Shown: piece by piece, positions 37,859 through 45,944 of the stretch
How positions within the stretch are numbered: position 1 is the stretch's first letter
Layout of the letters: each line of letters begins with the position of its first letter
Assembly (NCBI GenBank): GCA_002361425.1
Contig: DESW01000029.1
Location: 1-46,093 of the forward strand
Length of the DNA: 46,093 nucleotides
Direction of reading: 5' to 3'
DNA from: Candidatus Saccharibacteria bacterium UBA3304
GTDB lineage: Bacteria > Patescibacteriota > Saccharimonadia > Saccharimonadales > Saccharimonadaceae
Made by a program: the position numbers and the translations under genes
Notes under the pieces: generated by a model
Told to the model about the DNA's origin: nothing
Databases searched by the model: none
Seen by the model: only the letters and a program-made list of their open reading frames with translations

Positions 37859-38374
37859 TTATTTATGGCGAACCATGAAGGTAAGATTGCGGCCGCTCAT
37901 CTGGGCTTTGCCGTCGACAATGACGTCTGCGCCCAACTTTTCGATGATGCGATTCATAAGCTCAGTACCGATCTCTTTGTGTGCCATTTCGCGGCCACGG
38001 AAGACGATCATGATCTTAACGCGATCACCGTCCTCGAGAAGCTCGAGGGTCTTGCGGACTTTAATATTGAGGTCATTCTCCCCAATTTTCAAACCGAGTC
38101 TAATCTGTTTAAGTTCACTGCTTTTAGCGTTTTTCTTGGCGCGAGCCTGTTCTTTCATCTTTTGGTACTGATATTTGCCCCAATCGATGATTTTAACTAC
38201 TGGTGGGTTGGCGTTAGGGGAAATTTCCACTAAATCCAAACCAGCGTCGCGAGCCATGAGCTGCGCATCGCGGCTAGACATAATGCCTAACTGCGCACCA
38301 TCAGCACTAATAACGCGTACCTCAGGATGACGAATGTCGCCATTGATACGGGTACGAGATGTAGGATTACTGAT
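37859..38374 (-). CDS. infC: Translation initiation factor IF-3, probable AUC start
   Basis: IF-3 keeps the 30S subunit free and checks start codons. The 171-residue protein has the N-domain TRINGDIRHPEVRVISADGAQLG, the basic linker (QKMKEQARAKKNAKS) and the C-domain LKQIRLGLKIGENDLNIKVRKTLELL. There is no ATG, GTG or TTG at a proper distance from the ribosome site. GAGGAG is followed after seven bases by ATC (38372-38374), in frame. The in-frame TTG at 38389 overlaps the ribosome site itself. Rare AUU/AUC-type starts in infC are known in other bacteria and let IF-3 limit its own synthesis. A TTGCAT-17-TATAAT promoter lies upstream. Confidence 0.93.
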   Translation of the reverse strand: MSNPTSRTRINGDIRHPEVRVISADGAQLGIMSSRDAQLMARDAGLDLVEISPNANPPVVKIIDWGKYQYQKMKEQARAKKNAKSSELKQIRLGLKIGENDLNIKVRKTLELLEDGDRVKIMIVFRGREMAHKEIGTELMNRIIEKLGADVIVDGKAQMSGRNLTFMVRHK

Positions 38375-38413
38375 AGTTTTGCTCCTCAAAAAATTAGACT
38401 TGTTATGGGGTAG

Positions 38414-38442
38414 ATTATATCAGAAAGGATTATTTAATGCAA
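38414..38442 (-). promoter_or_regulatory. Promoter of the infC operon
   Basis: Minus strand: -35 TTGCAT (38437-38442), 17-bp spacer, -10 TATAAT (38414-38419). The leader is about 33 nt. Confidence 0.7.
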
Positions 38443-38454
38443 GCATTTTTACCC

Positions 38455-39963
38455 CTATATTTCTTGGCGGTATTGGAGGGCTTCAGCGAGGTGGGATTTT
38501 TGGACGGTTTCGCTGCTTTCGAGATCAGCAATCGTGCGGGCGACTTTGAGAGTTTTGAAGTAGGCGCGGGCGCTCAAGCTGAGAGTTCTGGCGGCGTTGT
38601 CTAGGAACTGCTGAGTGGGCTCGTCGAGCCGGCTGTAATTAATTGTTTCAACTGAGCTGAGCGCGGCGTTGAATTTGCCGCATCTGTTAAATTGTGTATT
38701 CAAGGCCTTTCGAATGAGATTCTTGGCAGTCTCGTGCTCTTGAGTGCTAGATGTTGTATTTTTTACTAAAACAGTGGTAGATTGCCGCGGAACCTTGATT
38801 TGCAGGTCGATGCGATCGAGGAGCGGGCCGGAGAGCTTGCGGCGGTAGTTCATGAGAGCGCCCGGAGTACAGGAGCAGATTTGTTCACCGGAGCCGAGGA
38901 AGCCACAAGGGCAGGGGTTCATAGTGGCGACCAGCATGAAGTCGGCAGGGTAGCGGATTTTCTGATGAACGGTAGTTAATGTAATCTGGCGGCTCTCCAT
39001 TGGCTGACGGAGCGACTCGAGGAAGTCACGGTGAAATTCGGGAAACTCATCCAGATAGAGTACGCCGAGGTGGGCGAGAGTGATTTCACCCGGCAGTCCG
39101 TCGGCGCCACCGATTAGGGAAGTTCTAGAGGAGCTATGGTGCGGAGCGCGGAAAGGACGAATGGTGTAAGGCTCGGTGATATCTGATACAAGTGAATGAA
39201 GCTTAGTGAGCTCAAAGATTTCTTTATCGGTCGGTGGCGGTAAGAGGTTAGGAATAGTGCTGGCGAGCATAGTCTTACCGGCGCCGGGCGGGCCAGAAAG
39301 TAGAAGATTGTGATGGCCGGCAACGGCGACTGTGAGAGCGCGCTTGGCTTGGGTTTGGCCGGCGATTTGGTCGAGAAAAGGGCCATTTGTCTCTGTTTCT
39401 GTATTTTTTACAACGTTCTTCGTAAGGTGTTTGGGTTCCTGGTAGCCCATGCAGATTTGCCAGAGTTCGCTGAGGGTGGAGACGGGAATAATCTCCGGTA
39501 TTTTCTTCTGATAAAGAGCGGCTTGGTTGGCATTATCTGACGGAATAAAAATGTGTTTTAGTCTGTTCTTGGCGGCGCATTCAACCACATTTAGAATGCC
39601 TCTAATCGGCCGTATTTTGCCGTCTAAGGCGAGTTCGCCGACAAATAGGGTATTCATGACGCTTTCGAGCGGGAGCTGCTGAAAATGCGTTAGAATGGCT
39701 ACGGCGATGGCGAGATCGAGATGACTACCGGTCTTCGGGAGACCAGCGGGGGCGAGATTGATAGTAATCTTATCTTTGGTTGGATAGTAAAAGTCTGAAT
39801 TGCGGATAGCGGCACGGATACGCTCACGGCTTTCCTCGATAGTTTTGTTGGCCATGCCGACGATGTTGAGAGTCGGTAACCCCTTGGCGCTATCGCACTC
39901 GATAGTAACCAGATTAGCGATAATACCAGAGGGGATTGCTGAGAATGATTTTGAGATTGTCAT
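38455..39963 (-). CDS. comM: ComM-type Mg-chelatase-like AAA+ ATPase (YifB family)
   Basis: A 502-residue hexameric helicase that extends the branch during natural transformation in species studied. N-terminal Lon-like domain (GLPTLNIVGMANKTIEESRE, then TINLAPAGLPKTGSHLDLAI). AAA+ domain with Walker A SGPPGAGKTML at about 223-233, Walker B LYLDEFPEF, and the Cys-containing segment NPCPCGFLGSGEQICSC. The C-terminal domain has LSLSARAYFKTLKVARTIADL. The start lies six bases from a minus-strand TATACT (39970-39975) without a ribosome site. Its presence fits uptake of foreign DNA by this lineage. Confidence 0.93.
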   Translation of the reverse strand: MTISKSFSAIPSGIIANLVTIECDSAKGLPTLNIVGMANKTIEESRERIRAAIRNSDFYYPTKDKITINLAPAGLPKTGSHLDLAIAVAILTHFQQLPLESVMNTLFVGELALDGKIRPIRGILNVVECAAKNRLKHIFIPSDNANQAALYQKKIPEIIPVSTLSELWQICMGYQEPKHLTKNVVKNTETETNGPFLDQIAGQTQAKRALTVAVAGHHNLLLSGPPGAGKTMLASTIPNLLPPPTDKEIFELTKLHSLVSDITEPYTIRPFRAPHHSSSRTSLIGGADGLPGEITLAHLGVLYLDEFPEFHRDFLESLRQPMESRQITLTTVHQKIRYPADFMLVATMNPCPCGFLGSGEQICSCTPGALMNYRRKLSGPLLDRIDLQIKVPRQSTTVLVKNTTSSTQEHETAKNLIRKALNTQFNRCGKFNAALSSVETINYSRLDEPTQQFLDNAARTLSLSARAYFKTLKVARTIADLESSETVQKSHLAEALQYRQEI

Positions 39964-40010
39964 GGCGGGAGTATAAGGGGTGGGGCATTGAAAATGAAGC
40001 GTAAGTATGA

Positions 40011-40016
40011 TAAAAT
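40011..40016 (+). promoter_or_regulatory. -10 box of the tmRNA gene
   Basis: ATGATAAAATCTC; the mature tmRNA 5' end lies about 19 bases further, so a short leader would be removed by RNase P. Confidence 0.5.
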
Positions 40017-40034
40017 CTCTGTTAAGTCTAATCT

Positions 40035-40401
40035 GGGGCTGACAAAGTTTAGACGGTTTATTGACAGTATGCAGGCGGGTCGAGTTGTACCGTAAGTACA
40101 GTAGTAAATGCAGAAAAAACTGCTAGTAAGCATGTGGCATACATGCCAGCTTACGCCTAAGATCTTGATTTATTAGGTCTTATCGGGTCACTCGAGATAC
40201 CATAGCGTGATTTCGGTATTATACACTTGGTATTAAGGCCGTCCTTCTGACAGAGGTCGACACGAAAATTTAGTCATGGCTGCGTTAGGTTTTGTTTATT
40301 CCAGCCTAATGCGTTTGCCAAGATAAAAGAATAGACTATGCTCGTAGAATGCATACCTGAAGATTTATCGGACCCGGAGGCAGTATCCGGCAGCTCCACC
40401 A
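40035..40401 (+). ncRNA. ssrA: Transfer-messenger RNA
   Basis: The 367-nt RNA has tRNA-like ends: GGGGCTGACAAAGTTTAGACGG at the 5' end and, at the 3' end, GGACCCGGAGGCAGTATCCG-type T-arm, CAGCTCC and an encoded CCA. It rescues stalled ribosomes by adding a degradation tag. The tag frame ends at TAA 40158-40160. By analogy with the conserved A four bases before the resume codon, it starts at AAT 40107 and reads NAEKTASKHVAYMPAYA. The end AYA differs from the common ALAA. Pseudoknot-like pairings follow the tag frame. Confidence 0.93.
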
Positions 40402-40425
40402 TATGACTTATTTTTTATGTCAAAA

Positions 40426-40464
40426 AAAGACCGGCGGGGGTCAGTCGCACGGTCTTATTTTTTG
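40426..40464 (+). terminator. Terminator of ssrA
   Basis: AAGACCG / CGGTCTT stem with a 16-base loop and ATTTTTTG. Confidence 0.8.
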
Positions 40465-40968
40465 TAAGAACAAACCCCACATTCCAGGCCAAAAAGTTGA
40501 GAGCAAGAAAAAGGATCGGTAACTGCGAGATAAACCGATCCTTTTCGTGTGGAGTGTGGAGTTATTTTGGAATCGATTTTTGTTTTTGGCTTTTGTGCAA
40601 GAATTTTACTCAAAAGCTACCTCTATAATAAAACGCCAAAATGCTAGTGTCAATAAAAAAAGTGTTGTGTTTTTTACATCAAACGAGTGTGGAAATGTGC
40701 AAGAAAATTGCACGAAAAATGCACAAAAATGAACGTTCAAAAATTGTCTTAAACGAACAAGTAATAAAAACACGGGCCTGTGGAATGTGCAGGATTTTTT
40801 GAGTTTCTGAACAACGTGGGTAAAAAGCCGTACAAAACGTTTTGTGATCGAAATGAGCAATAATTTAGGGCATGTTGTAAAAATGACAATAATTTCAATA
40901 AGGCCGTTTATATCTGTTAGGGCGGTATGTGTTGTAAAAAATACTACGAAAAATGAGCACATTTATTA
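40465..40968. other. AT-rich intergenic segment with hairpin and phased A-tracts
   Basis: No convincing gene in about 500 bases. A 10-bp hairpin AAGGATCGGT/ACCGATCCTT with TTTTC lies at 40511-40547 (second terminator). A-tracts at 40704, 40715, 40725 and 40739 recur about every helical turn within TGCACGAAAAA-like units, which should bend the DNA. GAACGTTC (40731-40738) is a palindrome. Confidence 0.5.
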
Positions 40969-40997
40969 TTGACTTTTATGCTTATGTTTGCTATAGT
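40969..40997 (+). promoter_or_regulatory. Promoter of a structured RNA candidate
   Basis: -35 TTGACT (40969-40974), 17-bp spacer with GCTTATG, -10 TATAGT (40992-40997). Confidence 0.7.
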
Positions 40998-41003
40998 GGA
41001 CTC

Positions 41004-41400
41004 AAGCTTGATAAATACAAAAACAAGCAAAACAAAAACAAAAACGGAGTTTGAGGAAAATGACCTAGGAAGGTGGTTTGGCGTAGTAATAGCTTATTTC
41101 TAGCCATAAATTACAACTACTAGGAGTAAGCTAAGCTCCGCCAAAGCTTAACGAGAGTTAAGGAGCGTAGAGCGCGTAAAGAAGAAGCAATTTTAGCACA
41201 TTGATACCCAAATAACAGAAGATTGCAGAAGACTTTACAAGGACGATGCCTCTCTATACGAGAGGCGGTCAATTAGCCAACAGGCAGACCTAAAGATTGT
41301 GGCTTTAAGTAATGTATATATTTGCCAGATAATCCTCTCTGCCTTTGGCTTTAAGGAATATCTTGGGGGAGAAAAGCAGCGATTTGACAGATAGAGGCTA
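41004..41400 (+). ncRNA. Candidate structured RNA of about 400 nt, uncharacterised
   Basis: A 470-base region without a gene follows a good promoter and has dense pairing. TTTGGCG (41077) pairs with CGCCAAA (41139) and encloses TAGCTTA/TAAGCTA and TCTAG/CTAGGA. Next is CTTAAC-GAGA-GTTAAG (41147-41162), a stem capped by a GNRA-type tetraloop. Then GCCTCTC-TATAC-GAGAGGC (41248-41266), and AGGCAGA (41282) / TCTGCCT (41338) enclosing TAAAG/CTTTA. The 3' end is unclear (no T-run terminator found before 41464). Not tmRNA or RNase P, both of which are elsewhere in this window; I see no SRP or 6S signature. Confidence 0.55.
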
Positions 41401-41463
41401 AAGCTAGCTTATGATCAGTTGTAGATTATGCATAAGGGCAGGACGAGGCACGGTTTACTGTGT

Positions 41464-41469
41464 TATAAT
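41464..41469 (+). promoter_or_regulatory. Leaderless-type promoter of the 41476 gene
   Basis: TGTTATAATTCGCTT: TATAAT six bases before ATG 41476. Confidence 0.65.
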
Positions 41470-41475
41470 TCGCTT

Positions 41476-41844
41476 ATGAATAAGTTACTGCTAATCGTAA
41501 GTGCTTGCGCTGCAATGGTTCTCCTTGCAATGATGTTTTTGACATCTCCGAGCACAGTAGGTCCGGCAGGTGTTTTAGTATTTTTTACAACATCCTACTT
41601 GTTCTTTTTAGGGCTTGCAGTTTTAGGCTGCAGGCTATTTTTTATCCTGCGTGGTGCGTTAGACAAATCAAAGAAAGCGCTTAACCTCGATAAAAAGAGT
41701 TTGCGTTACGGGCTAGTGATAGCATTAGCGCCGGTGATTTTGCTACTGATTGGTACCTTTGGTGGTATTTCGATTATGGAAGTGGCGCTAACGATTGTTC
41801 TAGAAGTATTACTTTGCTTTTTGACTTCACGTAATGTGATATAA
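41476..41844 (+). CDS. Four-helix membrane protein upstream of the VirD4-like ATPase
   Basis: The start is ATG 41476, directly below TATAAT; the frame is open from 41428 but that would precede the promoter. The 122-residue protein has hydrophobic helices at about 3-21, 28-53, 77-92 and 98-116 and a basic loop (GALDKSKKALNLDKKS). It leads a three-gene group with the 41853 and 42337 genes. A partner role for the ATPase is inferred from position only. Confidence 0.7.
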   Translation: MNKLLLIVSACAAMVLLAMMFLTSPSTVGPAGVLVFFTTSYLFFLGLAVLGCRLFFILRGALDKSKKALNLDKKSLRYGLVIALAPVILLLIGTFGGISIMEVALTIVLEVLLCFLTSRNVI

Positions 41845-41845
41845 T
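41840..41845 (+). promoter_or_regulatory. Leaderless-type -10 box across the 41476 gene's stop codon
   Basis: TGATATAATAATGC: TATAAT ends seven bases before ATG 41853. It could give a separate transcript for the next two genes. Confidence 0.55.
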
Positions 41846-41852
41846 AATGCTT

Positions 41853-42353
41853 ATGGATAATAAGGGCGGCTTCGGAGGTAGTCCGACAGGGGTAGGCGAG
41901 AATTTGACTGCGCCGGAAAACTTAGCACCGAGAGGTGATATTCCTAGTTTTGATGAGTTTTTGAAGAGCCGCGAAGATCTTAAGCCAGCGGGCGAACAAC
42001 CGATTAGCGCTGAAGCGCCTGGCCAGCAGGCTGAAGTGGGTGCAGAACAGATGTCGAGCGCGATGCCGATTGGTATGCCTCCAGGGATGCCGCCAATGGC
42101 AGACCAGACTCCTCAAGAGGTGGAAACGCCAGCTTTGACTGAATTGAAGAATATTAATGTACCGCGTGACGCTGAGAGCTTGCCGAAGGAATATGTGGCG
42201 GCAATTACGAAGATTATCGAGAGCGATAAGCGTGATCCGCATAAGTTAGTAGATGATCTTGATCAGGCACGCTGGGACATGCTAAGCAAGGCCTACGGCC
42301 GTAATCTGGGCGATGGTTTAAACGGAACGGGTGGTAATGGAAGCATTGATTAA
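41853..42353 (+). CDS. Pro/Met-rich soluble protein paired with the VirD4-like ATPase
   Basis: Start ATG 41853 is preferred over 41847, which lies inside the likely transcription start zone. The 166-residue protein has a disordered N-terminal two thirds (PRGDIPSFDEFLKSRED, then MPIGMPPGMPPMADQ) and a helical end (KEYVAAITKIIESDKRDPHK, QARWDMLSKAYGR). Its last 17 bases overlap the start of the ATPase gene. It looks like an adaptor; function is inferred from coupling. Confidence 0.65.
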   Translation: MDNKGGFGGSPTGVGENLTAPENLAPRGDIPSFDEFLKSREDLKPAGEQPISAEAPGQQAEVGAEQMSSAMPIGMPPGMPPMADQTPQEVETPALTELKNINVPRDAESLPKEYVAAITKIIESDKRDPHKLVDDLDQARWDMLSKAYGRNLGDGLNGTGGNGSID

Positions 42354-45300
42354 ACCACTAGTTATCGTATTAGTTTTTATCGTGCTAATAGTGATAGCAT
42401 GGAGGATTTTTGCTAGCGCTAAGCGTGGCAAGAAGAATTATGCGCGTGCGCTTAAGATGGTGCCGATGCTCATTCATCTTCCACCATCAACAGATGACGT
42501 TCAGGTGAACGGCCGCGATGAGCGCGATGTGATTGGCGAGCAGATCTCTGAGGCGCAGGTAATGTATAGTATTATCTCGTCCACTTTGACTAAAGGATTG
42601 AAGACGCGTCTATATGGTCAGAAGCATATTAGTTTCGAGATTGTGGCGCATGATGGTTTTATTAAATACTATGCAGTCGTACCGGCGGTGCTGACAGAGG
42701 TAGTGAAGCAGGCAATTACGGCGGCTTATCCTACGGCACGTCTCGAGGAAGTAAAAGACCCTAACTTCTTTAGCGAAGAGGGTAAGATTGATGCGATTGC
42801 CGGTGGCGAGTTCCACTTTAAAGAGGACTACTGGTATCCGATCGCCTCTTATGAGGATACGAAACGCGATGCGAGCCTTGGTCTTATCAACGCTTTGTCG
42901 ACGGCAAAAAAGGGTGATGGTGTCGCCGTACAAATAATGTTCCGCCCAACAGACGGTGGTTGGGTAAAAAAATCACTCGAGCGAGTACAAAATATAAAGG
43001 ATGGGAAGAAATCAAAGAAAGCAGCTGGTTTGCTTGGTAAGGCGGTTAATAGTGCAGGTAACTTGGTCGGCGACTTGGCGGAGGCGCTTTGGAAACCGCC
43101 AGAGGAACATGATCCGTACAAGATCGAGGACAAGCAGCTAACTAATCTTCAACAGGAAGAGATTCAGCGTATCGAGGATAAGACGAAGTATCCAGGCTTT
43201 GAGACTTTGATTCGTGTGATTTCCAGCTCTTCGACGAAGGCACGCTCGGAGGCAGTGCTCTCGAGTGTTGTATCTGTTTTCTCGCAGTTTGATTTGCCAC
43301 AATATAACGGCTTTAAGTACGATTTTCAGAACAACGCGGAGGATTTGGCACGTAATTATATCTTGAGGTGGTTCCCACAGGAACAGACTGATATGATTTT
43401 GAACAGTGTCGAAATTGCAAGTATTTTCCACTTGCCAAGCCAGAACGCAATCCCAACGAGCCAGGTTGAGCGCCAGGCAACCAAACAGGTTGATGGCCCG
43501 GCCAAGCTCGCTGAAGATGGTGTTATTCTCGGTGTCAACAAGTTCCGTGGGGAAGAAAAAATTATTCGCTTGCGCGATAAGGATCGCCGTCGCCATACTT
43601 ACGTAATCGGTTCTACTGGTATGGGTAAGTCTATCTTGCTCACGAATATTGCCTATCAGGATATGTGTGATGGCCGTGGCTTTGCCTTTATCGATCCGCA
43701 CGGTGATGCAATTGAACTACTCCTCAGTAAGGTTCCTCAGGAGCGCATGGACGATATTATTGTGTTCGAGCCGGGTAATATGGATAACCCAGTCGGTATG
43801 AACATGTTTGAATTCCAGAGTGAGGACCAGAAGGACTTTATCGTTCAGGAAGGTATTAATATGCTTACCTCCCTCTATGATCCTGGCAACCAGGGTATCT
43901 TTGGTCCACGTGCGCAGCATATGTTCCGCAACGCGGCATTGCTTCTCATGAGCGACCCGGAGGGCGGTACATTTATTGATATTCCACGCTGTTTCATTGA
44001 TCCGGAGTTCGTAAAGTCGAAATTGAAGTACGTAACAGATAAGACGGTCTACGATTACTGGACGAAGGAGTTCCCGGCATCTCAGAAGTCGAGTGATGCA
44101 GGTGAGGTGACGAGCTGGTTCGTCTCGAAATGGGGTCCGTTCCTCTCGAATAAGATGATGCGCAATATCCTCGGTCAAACCAAGTCTGGCTTTAATATTC
44201 GTCAGATTATGGATGAGGGTAAGATTCTCCTTATTAACCTTTCTAAGGGTAAGACGGGTGAGTTAAACGCAAAGCTCCTCGGTATGATCTTTGTTATGAA
44301 GTTCCAGGCTGCAGCAATGAGCCGTCAGGATATTCCTGAGGATGAACGTAAGGACTTCTGTCTCTTCGTAGATGAGTTCCAGAACTTCGCGACAGAGAGC
44401 TTTGAGTCGATTCTATCTGAAGCTCGTAAATATCGTTTGAATCTTGTGCTTGCTAACCAGTTCATGACACAGCTAACAGATAAGATTCGCGAGGCGCTCC
44501 TTGGCAACGTTGGTACGATTATGTCTGGTCGTCTTGGCGTGACAGACGCGGAATTGATGGAGAAGGCATTCTCGCCGGTATTTACGGCGGAAGATTTGCA
44601 TAAGCAGCCGAACTTCTGCGCGATTGCAACAGTGATGATGTTCGATATGCCGACGGCGCCATTTACGATTAGTCTCTTGCCGCCAATGGGCGAATCTTCG
44701 GATGAGTTAATGGAGCGCATGAAGGCGTACGCATTATCTAAGTATGGCCGTCCACGTGCAGAGGTGGAAGCGGAGATTGATGCACGTTTAGCGGCGACAG
44801 ATGAGCCTGCACCAAAGGCTGCACCAGCGCCAGCTGCGCCAGGTGAAGCGCCGAAGCCATTGCCGCCAAAGAAGAACTTCTTGGATTCTTGGCTTGAGAA
44901 GAAGGCAAGCCTTGAGAAGCAGGCCAAGGAAGAGGCGAAGACGGCAATTGCGACGAAGCAGGCGGCGCCTGCACCGAAGGCTGCGCCGAAGCCAGCTGCA
45001 CCGAAGCCGGCTCCAGAGACGCCTGTTGAGGCGCCAAAGGCAATGCAAGTGGCGGCCGCAACAGATATGCGCGCGAAGGTAGCGACAGCTCCTGAGAGGA
45101 TGTCAGTTGAACCTCAGAAGACGCAGTTAATGAAAGATCTTGAAGATGACGGTGATGGTTCGAACTGGGTAGCAACAGCGGTAAAGAACGCTGAGGCGGC
45201 AGCGCCAACAGAGGCGGCAACCCAGGTGCTCCAGAAAGATGATTTGGCGGCAGGCGTAAAGATTCATCATGACAGGCATGCGGCTCCGCGCCCAGCACCG

Positions 45301-45420
45301 GCTCCAGTCCAGCAGGCAGTGCCAGCTCCGGCACCAGCCGCACCAGCAGCTCCAGCGCAGCCACAGATTACAGCTCAGCAGGGTAATCCTGAAGACGGCG
45401 TTGTATTAAGGTGGAGATAA
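42337..45420 (+). CDS. VirD4/TraG-like membrane ATPase (type IV secretion DNA-binding family)
   Basis: A protein of about 1027 residues. One membrane helix (LVIVLVFIVLIVIAWRIF) leads to a roughly 390-residue unassigned region, then a RecA-like motor: HTYVIGSTGMGKSILLTN (Walker A near residue 425), GFAFIDPHGDAIELLL, and Walker B DFCLFVDEFQNFATES with NQFMTQL. The tail of about 230 residues is Pro/Ala-rich with Lys (repeats of PAPAAP type) and ends GVVLRWR. The motor is the kind that pumps DNA or protein through type IV secretion or pilus-like channels; CPR genomes often carry one without a full conjugation set. No relaxase is here. ATG 42337 is used; GTG 42331 is possible. Confidence 0.85.
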   Translation: MEALIKPLVIVLVFIVLIVIAWRIFASAKRGKKNYARALKMVPMLIHLPPSTDDVQVNGRDERDVIGEQISEAQVMYSIISSTLTKGLKTRLYGQKHISFEIVAHDGFIKYYAVVPAVLTEVVKQAITAAYPTARLEEVKDPNFFSEEGKIDAIAGGEFHFKEDYWYPIASYEDTKRDASLGLINALSTAKKGDGVAVQIMFRPTDGGWVKKSLERVQNIKDGKKSKKAAGLLGKAVNSAGNLVGDLAEALWKPPEEHDPYKIEDKQLTNLQQEEIQRIEDKTKYPGFETLIRVISSSSTKARSEAVLSSVVSVFSQFDLPQYNGFKYDFQNNAEDLARNYILRWFPQEQTDMILNSVEIASIFHLPSQNAIPTSQVERQATKQVDGPAKLAEDGVILGVNKFRGEEKIIRLRDKDRRRHTYVIGSTGMGKSILLTNIAYQDMCDGRGFAFIDPHGDAIELLLSKVPQERMDDIIVFEPGNMDNPVGMNMFEFQSEDQKDFIVQEGINMLTSLYDPGNQGIFGPRAQHMFRNAALLLMSDPEGGTFIDIPRCFIDPEFVKSKLKYVTDKTVYDYWTKEFPASQKSSDAGEVTSWFVSKWGPFLSNKMMRNILGQTKSGFNIRQIMDEGKILLINLSKGKTGELNAKLLGMIFVMKFQAAAMSRQDIPEDERKDFCLFVDEFQNFATESFESILSEARKYRLNLVLANQFMTQLTDKIREALLGNVGTIMSGRLGVTDAELMEKAFSPVFTAEDLHKQPNFCAIATVMMFDMPTAPFTISLLPPMGESSDELMERMKAYALSKYGRPRAEVEAEIDARLAATDEPAPKAAPAPAAPGEAPKPLPPKKNFLDSWLEKKASLEKQAKEEAKTAIATKQAAPAPKAAPKPAAPKPAPETPVEAPKAMQVAAATDMRAKVATAPERMSVEPQKTQLMKDLEDDGDGSNWVATAVKNAEAAAPTEAATQVLQKDDLAAGVKIHHDRHAAPRPAPAPVQQAVPAPAPAAPAAPAQPQITAQQGNPEDGVVLRWR

Positions 45421-45451
45421 AAAAAGAACCGGATAACACCGGTTCTTTTTT
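45421..45451. terminator. Bidirectional terminator
   Basis: AGAACCGG / CCGGTTCT stem with A and T runs on either side. Confidence 0.85.
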
Positions 45452-45461
45452 GGCAGTTCTT

Positions 45462-45740
45462 TTAGTGTTTCTGCTGGGCGAAATAGATTGCGACTATAGT
45501 GACGCTAAGAGCGAAACAGATAAGAGCAGAGTTCCGCGATGATTCTTCGTGAATTGATGACATGAGTTCGTATTTTGTGGTGCAATCAGACTGAGAGATA
45601 TTGTCGAAGTCTTTAGTGCATGAGTCCTTGAGGGACTGCATACTGGTAGAGTCGATGCATTTAAAAATACCTACACCCAATAGAAGTACGGCTATTATTA
45701 GCGTTAGGATGGATGGTATTTTTTTATTTGTTTTTGACAT
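45462..45740 (-). CDS. Small two-helix membrane protein with Cys pair, unknown
   Basis: A 92-residue protein. The first helix (SILTLIIAVLLLGVGIFKCI) and second (SALICFALSVTIVAIYFAQQ) flank an outer loop of about 45 residues with DSCTKDFDNISQSDCTTKYE, where two Cys could form a disulphide. Start ATG 45740; GGAG lies upstream on the minus strand. No family recognised. Confidence 0.6.
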   Translation of the reverse strand: MSKTNKKIPSILTLIIAVLLLGVGIFKCIDSTSMQSLKDSCTKDFDNISQSDCTTKYELMSSIHEESSRNSALICFALSVTIVAIYFAQQKH

Positions 45741-45902
45741 TTCTATTTGTCTCCTTTTGAAATAAATACTAGCATACTTTAAACGAGAGCGCGAAAAAGG
45801 CGCGTTTTTAGAAAAAACGGGTAAATACTAGGTTTTGCGAGCAGAGGGGCCTTAGAAGCGCTTTTAAGGGCCTTAGACTTGATTTTTGGGGGTGCAGCGT
45901 GC

Positions 45903-45908
45903 TAGAAT
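45903..45908 (+). promoter_or_regulatory. Likely -10 box of gyrB
   Basis: TGCTAGAAT: extended -10 form. The leader is about 30 nt with GAGG at 45931-45934. The preceding 160 bases hold no gene. Confidence 0.45.
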
Positions 45909-45944
45909 AATACTTGTTATATAAAAAGTAGAGGTAAAGTATAA

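Noticed and set aside
40547..40962. Open frames of 61 (+) and 118 (-) residues after tmRNA
   Set aside because: Composition is that of AT-rich non-coding DNA, with no ribosome site or promoter and no recognisable motifs. They overlap each other on opposite strands.
40465..41003. Replication origin
   Set aside because: AT-rich with gyrB about 5 kb away, but I found no TTATCCACA-like DnaA boxes and no dnaA gene.
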